Source: Ignavibacteriota bacterium
GTDB taxonomy: Bacteria > Bacteroidota > Ignavibacteria > Ignavibacteriales > Ignavibacteriaceae
Direction of reading: 5' to 3'
NCBI GenBank assembly: GCA_013285425.1
Contig: CP053447.1
Coordinates: 3,478,001 to 3,542,000, forward strand
Length of the DNA: 64,000 bases
Positions 15,694 to 24,035 of this stretch are shown piece after piece. The notes beneath the pieces are model-generated. The model saw nothing but the letters and a program-made list of their open reading frames with translations. It searched no databases and had not been told where the DNA came from. Positions within the stretch are counted from its first letter, which is position 1; each line of letters opens with the position of its first letter. The position numbers and the translations under genes were made by a program.

Positions 15694-17016
15694 TTACTTG
15701 AGTAGTATCATCTTCTTAACATCTCTAAAAGAATTTTTGTTATTTGTAGTTGCCTCAAGTTTATAGAAGTAAAGTCCGCTGCTTAAATCAGCAGCATTAA
15801 ATCCAACCTCATATCTTCCAATGGATTTGGACTCATCAACCAGAGTTGCTACTTCGCTACCAAGAGCATCATATATTTTTATAATAACTCTTGCTGGCGC
15901 TGATACTTCATAATTTATTTTTGTTGCCGGGTTAAATGGATTAGGATAGTTTTGTAAAAGTTTAAATCCCGTTATCTGGCTTGAGTTATCTTCTACATCC
16001 GTGACAAAAACACTTAAGGAATCAGACTTCATAATAAATGGTACGTTGGGTAAAGCATTGTACATCTGTACAAACTGGTTAATATCCGGCACGTTTATGT
16101 TTGCCATATTACCCACAACTCTTGGTTTAATGGTTTGAAAGCAAACTTGAGCGTAAACTTTGTAAGTTAATCCATTCGTAACTGGAATCCTGTAATTAAC
16201 AATATCACTTCCTGTCCCTTCGGTCAAGTTTTCCTTATTAAAGTCCGGATCGAGAAAGGCATTACCATAAATAGCTGTTGTATCATAGCTTGGATGTGTT
16301 GAGGTAAATCCTTTTGGCGGAATTCTGTTATCTTTAATAAATTCCGAAGCGCGCAGTAAAGTATAAGTAACAGAATCATCAACATCTACCATAACACCCT
16401 CATAGATCTGAACATCATTCTGATTTTTTATTAACTGTTAATGTGGTTCAAATTCTGCATCAAGATCAATGATCTCACCCTGTTCATCCCAATCGCCTGA
16501 CTCGAAGATTACATTTCTGTTTCGATCTGTAACTTTAAGGTGAACCCACATTCTTCTAAACGGAATACCGCTTGGAATTTTATGCCCGGTTTTATTTTCA
16601 ATCTTTACAAAAACGTTTAATGAATCATTTTCATATGCGGAAGTAATGAAAAGATCAAATTCTTTTTCAGTAAGATTCTCTTTTGCGCGTGCTATTGTGG
16701 AATCAAAATTTTCTGATGAAGCAGTTAAGCCGAGAGTTTGAATGTTATCTTTAAGCATATTTAACATATAAACGTTTCCGCCAACAAAAGCGTGTTTCCA
16801 AAATGGTGTCCGGTAAACCTGGTGAGATTGTGCTATTGAAGCAATATCCACGGAATCTGTTATCATAGGCATGTGGCAATCCTGACATTGAGTATTAAGT
16901 GCAGGGTAAATACTGCTCTTCCACTCAAGATATGGAGTTTGTTCAGGAAACTCTCCGGCAATTTGCCCCTGATTATCAAGATAAGGAGTAAACAATGTAT
17001 GGCAGGTTGCACACAA
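15694..17016 (-). pseudogene. multiheme cytochrome c protein with type IX sorting domain, 5'-truncated and interrupted
   Basis: Two segments in the same frame are separated by one TAA at 16438-16440 (after DAEFEPH; sequence resumes QLIKNQNDVQIYEGV). The first segment opens with two heme-binding CXXCH motifs (CATCH and CQDCH) and a conserved stretch ENKTGHKIPSGIPFRRMW. The second ends with a typical sorting signal (NYPNPFNPATKINYEV, then GLYFYKLEAT). A stop codon lies directly before LCATCH, so the N-terminal part, with any signal peptide and further hemes, is missing. Intact relatives are exported electron-carrying or c-type oxidoreductase proteins. This copy is probably dead. Confidence 0.85.
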
Positions 17017-17168
17017 TTACTGTCAAAAAGATGCAGAGGTTAAATTTTTGACAATTAAAAAAGTTTAATTTTGCTAAAAAATCGACGATTATACAAATCA
17101 TCGTGAGATTTTAGGTTTTAATTATCTTGTTTGTAATGATAATTAATCCTATTTTTCGCCTGCTGATT

Positions 17169-17190
17169 CGCCCCGTTGAGGGCGTTTTTT
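17169..17190 (+). terminator. terminator-like hairpin in the rimP operon leader
   Basis: CGCCC (17169-17173) pairs with GGGCG (17180-17184) over a six-base loop and is followed by six T. It ends six bases before the rimP ATG. No plus-strand gene lies close upstream, so it is more likely an attenuator of the rimP-nusA-infB operon than the end of another gene. Confidence 0.75.
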
Positions 17191-17196
17191 GTTGGT

Positions 17197-17652
17197 ATGG
17201 ATAAGTTTAAAGAAAATATTGTTAAAATTTCGAACGATTTAGCCGAAAAGCTTGGCTATTTTGTAATTGATGTTATAATCAGGGGTGATAGCAGAAAAAG
17301 AATTTTAGAAGTTTTTGTTGATGCGGAAAAAAATGTTAGTGCCGATGATCTTGCAGAGATGAGCCGCGAACTGACTGAAATTATTGAGTCAGAAAACCTA
17401 ATCAAAGAATCTTACAGGCTGGAAGTATCTTCTCCCGGAGTTGACCGACCACTAAAATTCTTGAAACAATATCCTAAACACATTAACAGAAATTTTGAAA
17501 TAGTTTATAAAGCAGCAGATTCAGAAGCAAAGTTTACCGGAAAGTTAATCTCGGTTGAAAGAGATGAACTAACTTTTCAGACAAAAGATAAGAACATTTT
17601 AATTAAGTTTAATCAGATTATTGAAGCAAAAGTATTAATTAGTTTTTCTTAG
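17197..17652 (+). CDS. rimP: ribosome maturation factor RimP
   Basis: The start is placed at ATG 17197 (MDKFKEN), because earlier codons lie inside the leader hairpin. The protein has 151 residues, the usual RimP size. Family signals are LGYFVIDVIIRGDSRKRILEVFVD, seen here as LGYFVIDV and RILEVFVD, then LRVSSPGVDRPL-type sequence (LEVSSPGVDRPLKF), and a C-terminal Sm-like fold. RimP helps 30S subunit maturation. It is the first gene of the operon, 16 bases ahead of nusA. Confidence 0.93.
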   Translation: MDKFKENIVKISNDLAEKLGYFVIDVIIRGDSRKRILEVFVDAEKNVSADDLAEMSRELTEIIESENLIKESYRLEVSSPGVDRPLKFLKQYPKHINRNFEIVYKAADSEAKFTGKLISVERDELTFQTKDKNILIKFNQIIEAKVLISFS

Positions 17653-17668
17653 TAAGAGGAGATAATAA

Positions 17669-18916
17669 ATGAACAGTGAGATTGTCGAATCTTTTGCCCA
17701 AATGGTAAAAGAAAAAGGCATTGATAGAGATGTACTCGGTGGAATTCTCGAGGAAATTTTTGGTTTGCTTGTAAGAAAAAAATTCGGAGATGAAGCAAAA
17801 TTTGATGTTGTTGTAAATATGGACCGCGGAGATATTGAAATTTTTCTCGAACGCGAAATAGTTGAAGTTGTGGAAGACCCTAATACACAGATAGGAATTG
17901 ATGAAGTAAATAAAAGGGGGAATGAAGATGAGCTTGAAGTTGGCGAAGAATATGTTGAAAAAATTGAACTTGCCTCGCTTGGAAGAAGACTGGTCGTTCT
18001 TGCTAAGCAAAGCTTAAATCAAAAAATACGTGAATTAGAAAAAGAAATAGTTTATAACGAATACAATGAATTACTTGGTGAAATTGTTGTCGGAGATATT
18101 TATCAGATAAGAAAAAATGATATCCTTGTTAATCATAATAAAAACGAGTTGATGCTTCCTAGAAACGAACAGATTCCTTTTGAAAAATATAAAAAAGGAG
18201 AAACAATTAGAGCCATTGTTAAGGAAGTTAAAAAAGGTAATAGCGGACCAGTAATAGTAATCTCAAGAGCAGATAATATGTTCTTAAGAAGATTGTTTGA
18301 AATAGAAATTCCGGAAATTTATGATGGAATAATTGAAATAAAATCCATTGCCCGCGAACCCGGTGAAAGGGCTAAGATTGCTGTTGAATCTCAGGATCAA
18401 AGAATAGATGCTGTTGGTGCTTGCGTTGGAATGAAAGGTGTAAGAATTCATGCAATAGTACGTGAATTAAATAAAGAAAATATAGATGTCGTTAGCTATT
18501 CTGATGATCCGATTATTTTTATTCAAAAAGCTTTAGCACCAGCAAAGCTTAAGAAAATTGAACTATATGAAGATGAAAGAAAAGCAATTGTTACTGCCGA
18601 TAGCGATCAGGTTTCTTTAATTGTAGGGCGAAATGGAGTTAACATTCGCCTGGCAATGAAACTGACAGGTTATGATATAGAAATATTGCGCGAAGAAAAA
18701 CCATTTGAAGAATATGAAGAGGATATTGAGCTAATTGATCTTAAAGAAGAACTTGGTGCCGATGTTTATGAAATTCTGATCAATCACCGGTATGATACAG
18801 CTATCGAAGTGTTAACAGCCGGTCCCGAAAAATTAAAAGAGATCGAAGAGTTTGATGATGAAAAGATAGAAGAGATACTCGAATTAATTAAATCTCAGTT
18901 TGAGGAAGAAGAATAG
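17669..18916 (+). CDS. nusA: transcription termination/antitermination factor NusA
   Basis: This 415-residue protein has the N-terminal RNA-polymerase-binding domain, an S1 domain (near EIVVGDIYQIRK), and two KH domains with VGACVGMKGVRIHAI and VGRNGVNIRLAMKLTG. A short acidic C-terminal helix-hairpin-helix segment follows, without the long repeats of E. coli NusA. A GAGGAG ribosome-binding site precedes the ATG. It controls pausing and termination and could act on the terminator-like hairpin ahead of its own operon; that feedback is inference. Confidence 0.96.
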   Translation: MNSEIVESFAQMVKEKGIDRDVLGGILEEIFGLLVRKKFGDEAKFDVVVNMDRGDIEIFLEREIVEVVEDPNTQIGIDEVNKRGNEDELEVGEEYVEKIELASLGRRLVVLAKQSLNQKIRELEKEIVYNEYNELLGEIVVGDIYQIRKNDILVNHNKNELMLPRNEQIPFEKYKKGETIRAIVKEVKKGNSGPVIVISRADNMFLRRLFEIEIPEIYDGIIEIKSIAREPGERAKIAVESQDQRIDAVGACVGMKGVRIHAIVRELNKENIDVVSYSDDPIIFIQKALAPAKLKKIELYEDERKAIVTADSDQVSLIVGRNGVNIRLAMKLTGYDIEILREEKPFEEYEEDIELIDLKEELGADVYEILINHRYDTAIEVLTAGPEKLKEIEEFDDEKIEEILELIKSQFEEEE

Positions 18917-18938
18917 CCCAAAATAAGGTAACTGCTAA

Positions 18939-21584
18939 ATGTCTGAAACTAAAGCACCTAAAATAAGATTATATAAATATGCTGCGGAGATAAATCTCTC
19001 TTCAGAAAATCTCATTGAGTTTCTGAGAAATAAGGGATATGAAATTAAATCTCATCAATCAACCTTAACGGAAGATATGATAAATGAGATAAATGCGCAT
19101 TTTAAAAAGGATATTGAAAAAGCTGAACAGCATTATAAAAAAATTGCAGAGTTTCATAAAAAGCGTGCTGATAAAGTAGAAAAAGAAGAAAAGATTACTA
19201 AGGTTGAAGAAGAAGAACAAAAGGTAACTGAAGAAAAAGACATTGTAATAACCGATGTTACTGCAGAGGAAACTGTTGAACCGGCAATTGAAGTTGTTGA
19301 AACTCCTGAAATAATTGAGGAGGAGCCGAAAGAGGCTGCTAAACCCGAACCGGTTGTTGAGGATGCAAAACTCAATTTAGTTGTGCCGGTAATTGCTGCA
19401 ACAGAGCGGTTTAAATCTCCTGCTAACATTGAGGCAGGCAAAAAACGCGGATTAAAAGTAGTCGGCAAGATTGATCTTAGTGAAGACAAAAAGCAAGTCG
19501 TTAAACAAAGCAAACAGCCGCCGCAAGATGTTGAAGAGAAGAAACAGCAGACTCAGGAAACCGCATCTGAAACAGTAAAAAAGAAGAAACGACCTAAAAC
19601 AAAAAGGAAGACCGGTGCAGAAGCCCCGGTTGAAGATGTAAGCGTTACTAAGAAGAAAAAGCGTGTTAAAAAATTTGAAATAGATGAGAAAGATGTAAAA
19701 GCAGCAATTAAACAAACGATGCTTAGTATGGATGATACTGTTCTTACTAACAGAGCTGCTGTAAGAAAGAAAAAAAGAAAAGAGAGAGAAGCTGAGGAAG
19801 AAAGACTGCAGGAACAAAAATATCTCGATTCAAAAGTTCTTAGGGTAAATGAGTTTATTGCCGTTAGCGAACTCGCAAACTTAATGGAAGTACCGGTTGG
19901 TGAAGTTATTTCAAAATGTATAGGTCTTGGATTAATGGTTTCAATTAATCAGAGGCTTGATGTTGAAACAATTACATTGGTTGCTGATGAATTTGGGTTT
20001 GAAGTTGAATTTCAGAAAGAATATACTGCTGATATTTTAAAAGATGTTGAAGATGATGAAGAAGACCTTAAACCTCGTCCCCCGGTTGTAACAATTATGG
20101 GTCATGTTGATCACGGTAAAACATCATTGCTTGATTATATCAGAAGAACTAATGTTGTAGCAGGCGAATCAGGCGGAATTACACAGCATATCGGAGCATA
20201 TAGAGTTGATAGAGGAGATGGAAAACAAATAACATTTCTTGATACACCCGGACACGAAGCATTTACTGCAATGCGCGCACGCGGAGCTCAATTAACTGAT
20301 ATAGTTGTTCTCGTAGTTGCCGCAGATGATGCGGTGATGCCTCAGACAGTTGAAGCATTAAATCACGCACAGGCTGCTGGTGTACCGATTATAATTGCAA
20401 TTAATAAAATTGATAAACCCAGTGCTAATCCTGATAGAATTAAACAGCAATTAGCTGATAGAAATGTACTTGTTGAGGACTGGGGCGGTAAGTATCAATG
20501 CGTACAGCTTTCAGCAAAAACAGGATTAAATGTTGATGTATTGTTTGAAAAAATTCTGCTTGAAGCCGAATTACTTGATCTTAAAGCTAATCCTGACAGA
20601 CTTGCCCGCGGTGCTGTTGTTGAAGCAGAACTCGATAAAGGACGCGGTATCACAGCAACTATTCTTGTTCAAAAAGGTACTTTAAGAGTTGGGGACCCGT
20701 TCGTAGCAGGAATTCATTATGGTAAAGTTAGAGCGATGTTTGACGAAAGAGGAAATAAAGTCAGCGAAGCTGCTCCATCTGTTTCTGTTTTGGTATTGGG
20801 CTTTGAAGGTGCACCCCAGGCTGGTGATACATTTATTGTTCTTGATTCAGAGCGCGAAGCACGTGAAATAAGCGTGAAGAGACAGCAGTTAAAAAGAGAA
20901 CAAGACCAGAAACAGGTACATCATATTACACTTGATGAGATCGCTAAACAAATTAGTATTGGCGGAGTTAAAGAGCTTGCGCTTATTGTTAAAGGTGATG
21001 TGGATGGTTCTATAGAAGCTTTATCTGATTCATTAATGAAACTCAGCAATCAGGAAGTAGTTGTCCGGGTGATTCATAAAGGAGTTGGAGGAATTTCAGA
21101 AAGTGATGTTCTTCTTGCTGCAGCATCAAATGCAATTATTATTGGTTTCCACGTAAGACCGAATATTAATGCGCGTAAACTTGCTGAGAACCAAAAAGTT
21201 GATATAAGACTTTACAGTATTATTTATGATGCTATAAACGAAGTTAAGTCTGCACTCGAAGGATTGTTATCACCGGTTATCTCTGAAGAAGTTACTGCAA
21301 CAGTTGAAGTAAGAGATACCTTTAAAGTTCCGAAATCGGGTACAGTTGCAGGATGCTATGTTTTGGATGGTAAGATTGCAAGAAGCAACAAAATAAGATT
21401 GATTCGCGATGGAATTGTAATTCACGAAGGATCAATAGGAAATTTAAGAAGATTTAAAGATGATGTAAGAGAAGTTGATGCAGGATACGAATGCGGATTG
21501 AATATTGACAATTATAACGATGTAAAGGTTGGTGATATAATAGAAGCATTTAAACTTGTAGAAACAAAGAAAACCCTTGCTTAA
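18939..21584 (+). CDS. infB: translation initiation factor IF-2
   Basis: This 881-residue protein starts with a short IF2-N helix bundle. A long Lys/Glu-rich linker runs to about 300, then a second IF2-N-like module, then the GTPase. Its G motifs are intact: GHVDHGKTS (G1), DTPGHEAF (G3), NKID (G4) and a later SAKTG (G5). The C-terminal domains IF2-C1 and C2 follow. It recruits initiator tRNA to the 30S subunit. It lies 22 bases after nusA in the conserved order. Confidence 0.98.
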   Translation: MSETKAPKIRLYKYAAEINLSSENLIEFLRNKGYEIKSHQSTLTEDMINEINAHFKKDIEKAEQHYKKIAEFHKKRADKVEKEEKITKVEEEEQKVTEEKDIVITDVTAEETVEPAIEVVETPEIIEEEPKEAAKPEPVVEDAKLNLVVPVIAATERFKSPANIEAGKKRGLKVVGKIDLSEDKKQVVKQSKQPPQDVEEKKQQTQETASETVKKKKRPKTKRKTGAEAPVEDVSVTKKKKRVKKFEIDEKDVKAAIKQTMLSMDDTVLTNRAAVRKKKRKEREAEEERLQEQKYLDSKVLRVNEFIAVSELANLMEVPVGEVISKCIGLGLMVSINQRLDVETITLVADEFGFEVEFQKEYTADILKDVEDDEEDLKPRPPVVTIMGHVDHGKTSLLDYIRRTNVVAGESGGITQHIGAYRVDRGDGKQITFLDTPGHEAFTAMRARGAQLTDIVVLVVAADDAVMPQTVEALNHAQAAGVPIIIAINKIDKPSANPDRIKQQLADRNVLVEDWGGKYQCVQLSAKTGLNVDVLFEKILLEAELLDLKANPDRLARGAVVEAELDKGRGITATILVQKGTLRVGDPFVAGIHYGKVRAMFDERGNKVSEAAPSVSVLVLGFEGAPQAGDTFIVLDSEREAREISVKRQQLKREQDQKQVHHITLDEIAKQISIGGVKELALIVKGDVDGSIEALSDSLMKLSNQEVVVRVIHKGVGGISESDVLLAAASNAIIIGFHVRPNINARKLAENQKVDIRLYSIIYDAINEVKSALEGLLSPVISEEVTATVEVRDTFKVPKSGTVAGCYVLDGKIARSNKIRLIRDGIVIHEGSIGNLRRFKDDVREVDAGYECGLNIDNYNDVKVGDIIEAFKLVETKKTLA

Positions 21585-21610
21585 TTGTTATTAGTTATTC
21601 CGGATGATTT

Positions 21611-21985
21611 ATGTCGTATAGAGTTGATAAAGTTGAACAGCTTATAAAAGAAGAAATTAGTTTAATCTTTCTGCATAAACTTTCAGAAACAGATCTGGGC
21701 TTTGTTACAATTACAAATGTTAGAGTTAGTCCGGATCTGAAAATTGCAAAAATTTATCTATCTGTTCTGGAAAAGGAAAAGCGTGAACTTGTTCTGGATA
21801 AGATTGATCTTAAAAAAGGATTTATAAGATCTGAACTTGCACACAGAATAAGGATGAAATTTATTCCCGAACTAAAATTTTTCATTGATGATACGCTTGA
21901 CTATGTTGAAAAGATTGAAGGGCTGATTAAGAAAATTCACGAAAATGATAATAACAAGACAAACGAAGGATCCGCAGAATCTTGA
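21611..21985 (+). CDS. rbfA: ribosome-binding factor A
   Basis: These 124 residues have the RbfA KH-like fold. Signals are RVDKVEQLIKEEISLIF at the start, GFVTITNVRVSPDLKIAKIYLS in the middle (seen as TNVRVSPDLKIAKIY), and ELAHRIRMKFIPELKFFIDDT near the end. It binds the 30S subunit during maturation and cold adaptation. The 3' end overlaps the truB start by 41 bases in another frame, suggesting coupled translation. Confidence 0.95.
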   Translation: MSYRVDKVEQLIKEEISLIFLHKLSETDLGFVTITNVRVSPDLKIAKIYLSVLEKEKRELVLDKIDLKKGFIRSELAHRIRMKFIPELKFFIDDTLDYVEKIEGLIKKIHENDNNKTNEGSAES

Positions 21986-22646
21986 TTATTTATCCGGTCA
22001 GGTAATACTGATTGATAAGCCTGTAAACTGGACTTCGTTTGATGTTGTTTCAAAAATCAGGAAACTGATAAAGGTTAAAAAAGTTGGACATGCAGGCACA
22101 CTTGATCCGCTTGCAACGGGGTTGCTGATAGTATGCACGGGTAAAAACACTAAAGTGATTTCTGATTACCAGGAAAAAAGAAAAAAATATACCGGAATTA
22201 TAACCCTTGGTAAAAGTTCGCCGTCGATGGATTTGGCAACTGATGTAACCGAAAAGATATTGCCTGATAGTCTGACTCAGGATAAAATTATTGAAGTTCG
22301 AAATAAGTTCTTAGGAAAAATTTTGCAGGTTCCGCCGATGTATTCAGCAGTAAAACATAAAGGCAAAGCACTATATAAATTTGCCAGAGCTGGAAAAGAA
22401 GTTGAACGGGAACCAAAACAGGTTGAAGTTTTTTCTTTTGAAATACTAAAGATTGATTTGCCTGATATCCATTTTGAAATTGTCTGCTCAAAAGGAACTT
22501 ATATAAGAACAATAGCAAACGATTTTGGGAATGAACTTAACTGCGGCGGCATTTTAAGTTTACTGAGAAGAACTGAAATAGGTGAATATAAAGTTGATGA
22601 TGCTTATGAAATGAATGAGTTTTCTTCTATGTTCAGAACTTTGTAA
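21945..22646 (+). CDS. truB: tRNA pseudouridine(55) synthase TruB
   Basis: This 233-residue protein carries the TruB catalytic motif GHAGTLDPLATGLL (catalytic Asp) and the upstream ILIDKPVNWTSFDVV, with KYTGIITLGKSSPSMD and VPPMYSAVKHKG further on. The C-terminal PUA-like part is short. It makes pseudouridine 55 in the T-loop of tRNAs. The ATG at 21945 lies inside rbfA; a later start would cut into conserved sequence only after residue 18, so a few residues of uncertainty remain. Confidence 0.95.
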   Translation: MIITRQTKDPQNLDYLSGQVILIDKPVNWTSFDVVSKIRKLIKVKKVGHAGTLDPLATGLLIVCTGKNTKVISDYQEKRKKYTGIITLGKSSPSMDLATDVTEKILPDSLTQDKIIEVRNKFLGKILQVPPMYSAVKHKGKALYKFARAGKEVEREPKQVEVFSFEILKIDLPDIHFEIVCSKGTYIRTIANDFGNELNCGGILSLLRRTEIGEYKVDDAYEMNEFSSMFRTL

Positions 22647-22664
22647 AGTAATTGTTTTTATGTT

Positions 22665-22734
22665 TGTCACGCTTAGTTTATCGAAGTGTGATGGAGAAAT
22701 TAGAAAGTCATACTTCGGCAAACGCAGGATGACA
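22665..22734. repeat. intergenic paired palindromic repeat
   Basis: Two imperfect palindromes lie between truB and ribF: TGTCACGCTTAGTTTATCGA followed by AGTGTGA, and AGTCATACTTCGG continuing to GGATGACA. Both resemble the dispersed TGTCA(C/T)-TCGAAG-GTGACA repeats seen between genes in this bacterial group. The arms have a few mismatches. No function is known. Confidence 0.55.
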
Positions 22735-22770
22735 GGATTTTAATAACAAGTTTTTGTGATGAAATTTTAG

Positions 22771-23709
22771 ATGCAGATTTTTTATAGTATTAAAGATTTA
22801 AAAAAAAATAAAAATACTGTTCTTACACTTGGCACTTTTGATGGAATTCATCCGGGTCATTTAAAAATTATCGGCAGATTAGTGAGTTGTTCAAAAGAAA
22901 AGGGATGCAGAAATGTTGTGATTACATTTTATCCGCATCCGAGAACAATTTTAGGCAATGATAATTCTGTAAAAATGCTGACAACACAAGAGGAAAAAAT
23001 AGAACTTCTTGAAAAACTTGGGGTTGAAAATCTTTTAATTATAAATTTTACAAAAGAGTTTGCATCGTTGAGTGCAGAAGATTTTATATATGATTATTTA
23101 ATAAACGGTATTGGTTTAACAGAAATAGTATTAGGACATGATCATCATTTTGGGAAAGGACGAAGAGGAAACGCTGAATTATTACAGAAGATTGCAGACA
23201 AAGAAGGTTTTATTGTAACTAAAGCAGAAGCTTTTATGATTGATGGCGAAGCAGTCAGCAGCACAAAAATTAGAAATGCAATAGCCGAAGGGGATATTAT
23301 CAGAGCAAATAAACTTCTTGGCAGAAATTATGAATTTAGCGGAATTGTTGTAGGCGGCGATAAGCGCGGTAGAGAGCTTGGCTTTCCAACTGCTAATATA
23401 AAATTATCTTCACAGGAAAAACTTTTACCGGCTAGCGGAGTTTATGCTGTTAAGGTGATGGTTGAAAATGAAAGGCATACTGGGTTATTAAGCATTGGTA
23501 AACGCCCGACTTTTTATAACCAGGGTGAACTTGTAAGCGAAGTATATATTTATGATTTCAACCGGGAAATTTATGGAGCTAAAGTGACAACAGAATTGGT
23601 TGAAAGATTACGGGGCGAGGTGAAATTTAACTCCGCCGAAGAATTAATTAACCAGATGAATACAGACAAAGAAAACGGATATAAGATTTTTAATAAACTA
23701 AATAATTAA
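22771..23709 (+). CDS. ribF: bifunctional riboflavin kinase / FAD synthetase
   Basis: This 312-residue protein has both expected domains. The N-terminal adenylyltransferase shows GTFDGIHPGHLKII, GHDHHFGKGRRG and SSTKIRNAI. The C-terminal flavokinase shows GRELGFPTANI and GVYAVKV. It turns riboflavin into FMN and then FAD in the cytoplasm. It sits between truB and rpsO, the usual neighbourhood. All motifs are complete. Confidence 0.96.
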   Translation: MQIFYSIKDLKKNKNTVLTLGTFDGIHPGHLKIIGRLVSCSKEKGCRNVVITFYPHPRTILGNDNSVKMLTTQEEKIELLEKLGVENLLIINFTKEFASLSAEDFIYDYLINGIGLTEIVLGHDHHFGKGRRGNAELLQKIADKEGFIVTKAEAFMIDGEAVSSTKIRNAIAEGDIIRANKLLGRNYEFSGIVVGGDKRGRELGFPTANIKLSSQEKLLPASGVYAVKVMVENERHTGLLSIGKRPTFYNQGELVSEVYIYDFNREIYGAKVTTELVERLRGEVKFNSAEELINQMNTDKENGYKIFNKLNN

Positions 23710-23761
23710 TTCTGGTTAATTCTGGAATTATATCGTACAATCAAAACAAAGGATAGATACA

Positions 23762-24026
23762 ATGACAAAAGAAGAAAAACTTGAGATCGTTAAAAAATTT
23801 GGCAACAACGAAAAAGACTCAGGGAAACCTGAAGTGCAGATTGCACTTTTAACAAAAAGAATTAACGATTTAACAGACCATTTTGATACTCATAAAAAAG
23901 ATCATCATTCAAGAAGAGGATTAATGATGATGGTTGGTAAAAGAAGAAGACTGCTTTGATTATTTGATGAAAAAAGATATATCACGCTATAGAGTAATAA
24001 TTAAAGAATTGAATATTAGAAAGTAA
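23762..24026 (+). CDS. rpsO: 30S ribosomal protein S15, with apparent +1 frameshift
   Basis: The first 65 codons match S15 ([20 protein letters not shown], then [18 protein letters not shown]) but hit TGA at once. Removing one T from the TTT at 23955-23957 restores the expected tail [18 protein letters not shown] and a stop at 24024-24026, giving the normal S15 length of about 87 residues. S15 binds 16S rRNA in the 30S platform. It lies directly ahead of pnp, the conserved pair. An essential-type gene is unlikely to be truly broken, so a sequencing or assembly indel is the best explanation. Confidence 0.92.
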
Positions 24027-24035
24027 GGTTAAAAA

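Noticed and set aside
19154..19817. Minus-strand frames inside infB
   Set aside because: They are antisense shadows of the Lys/Glu-rich linker of IF-2 and show no domain.
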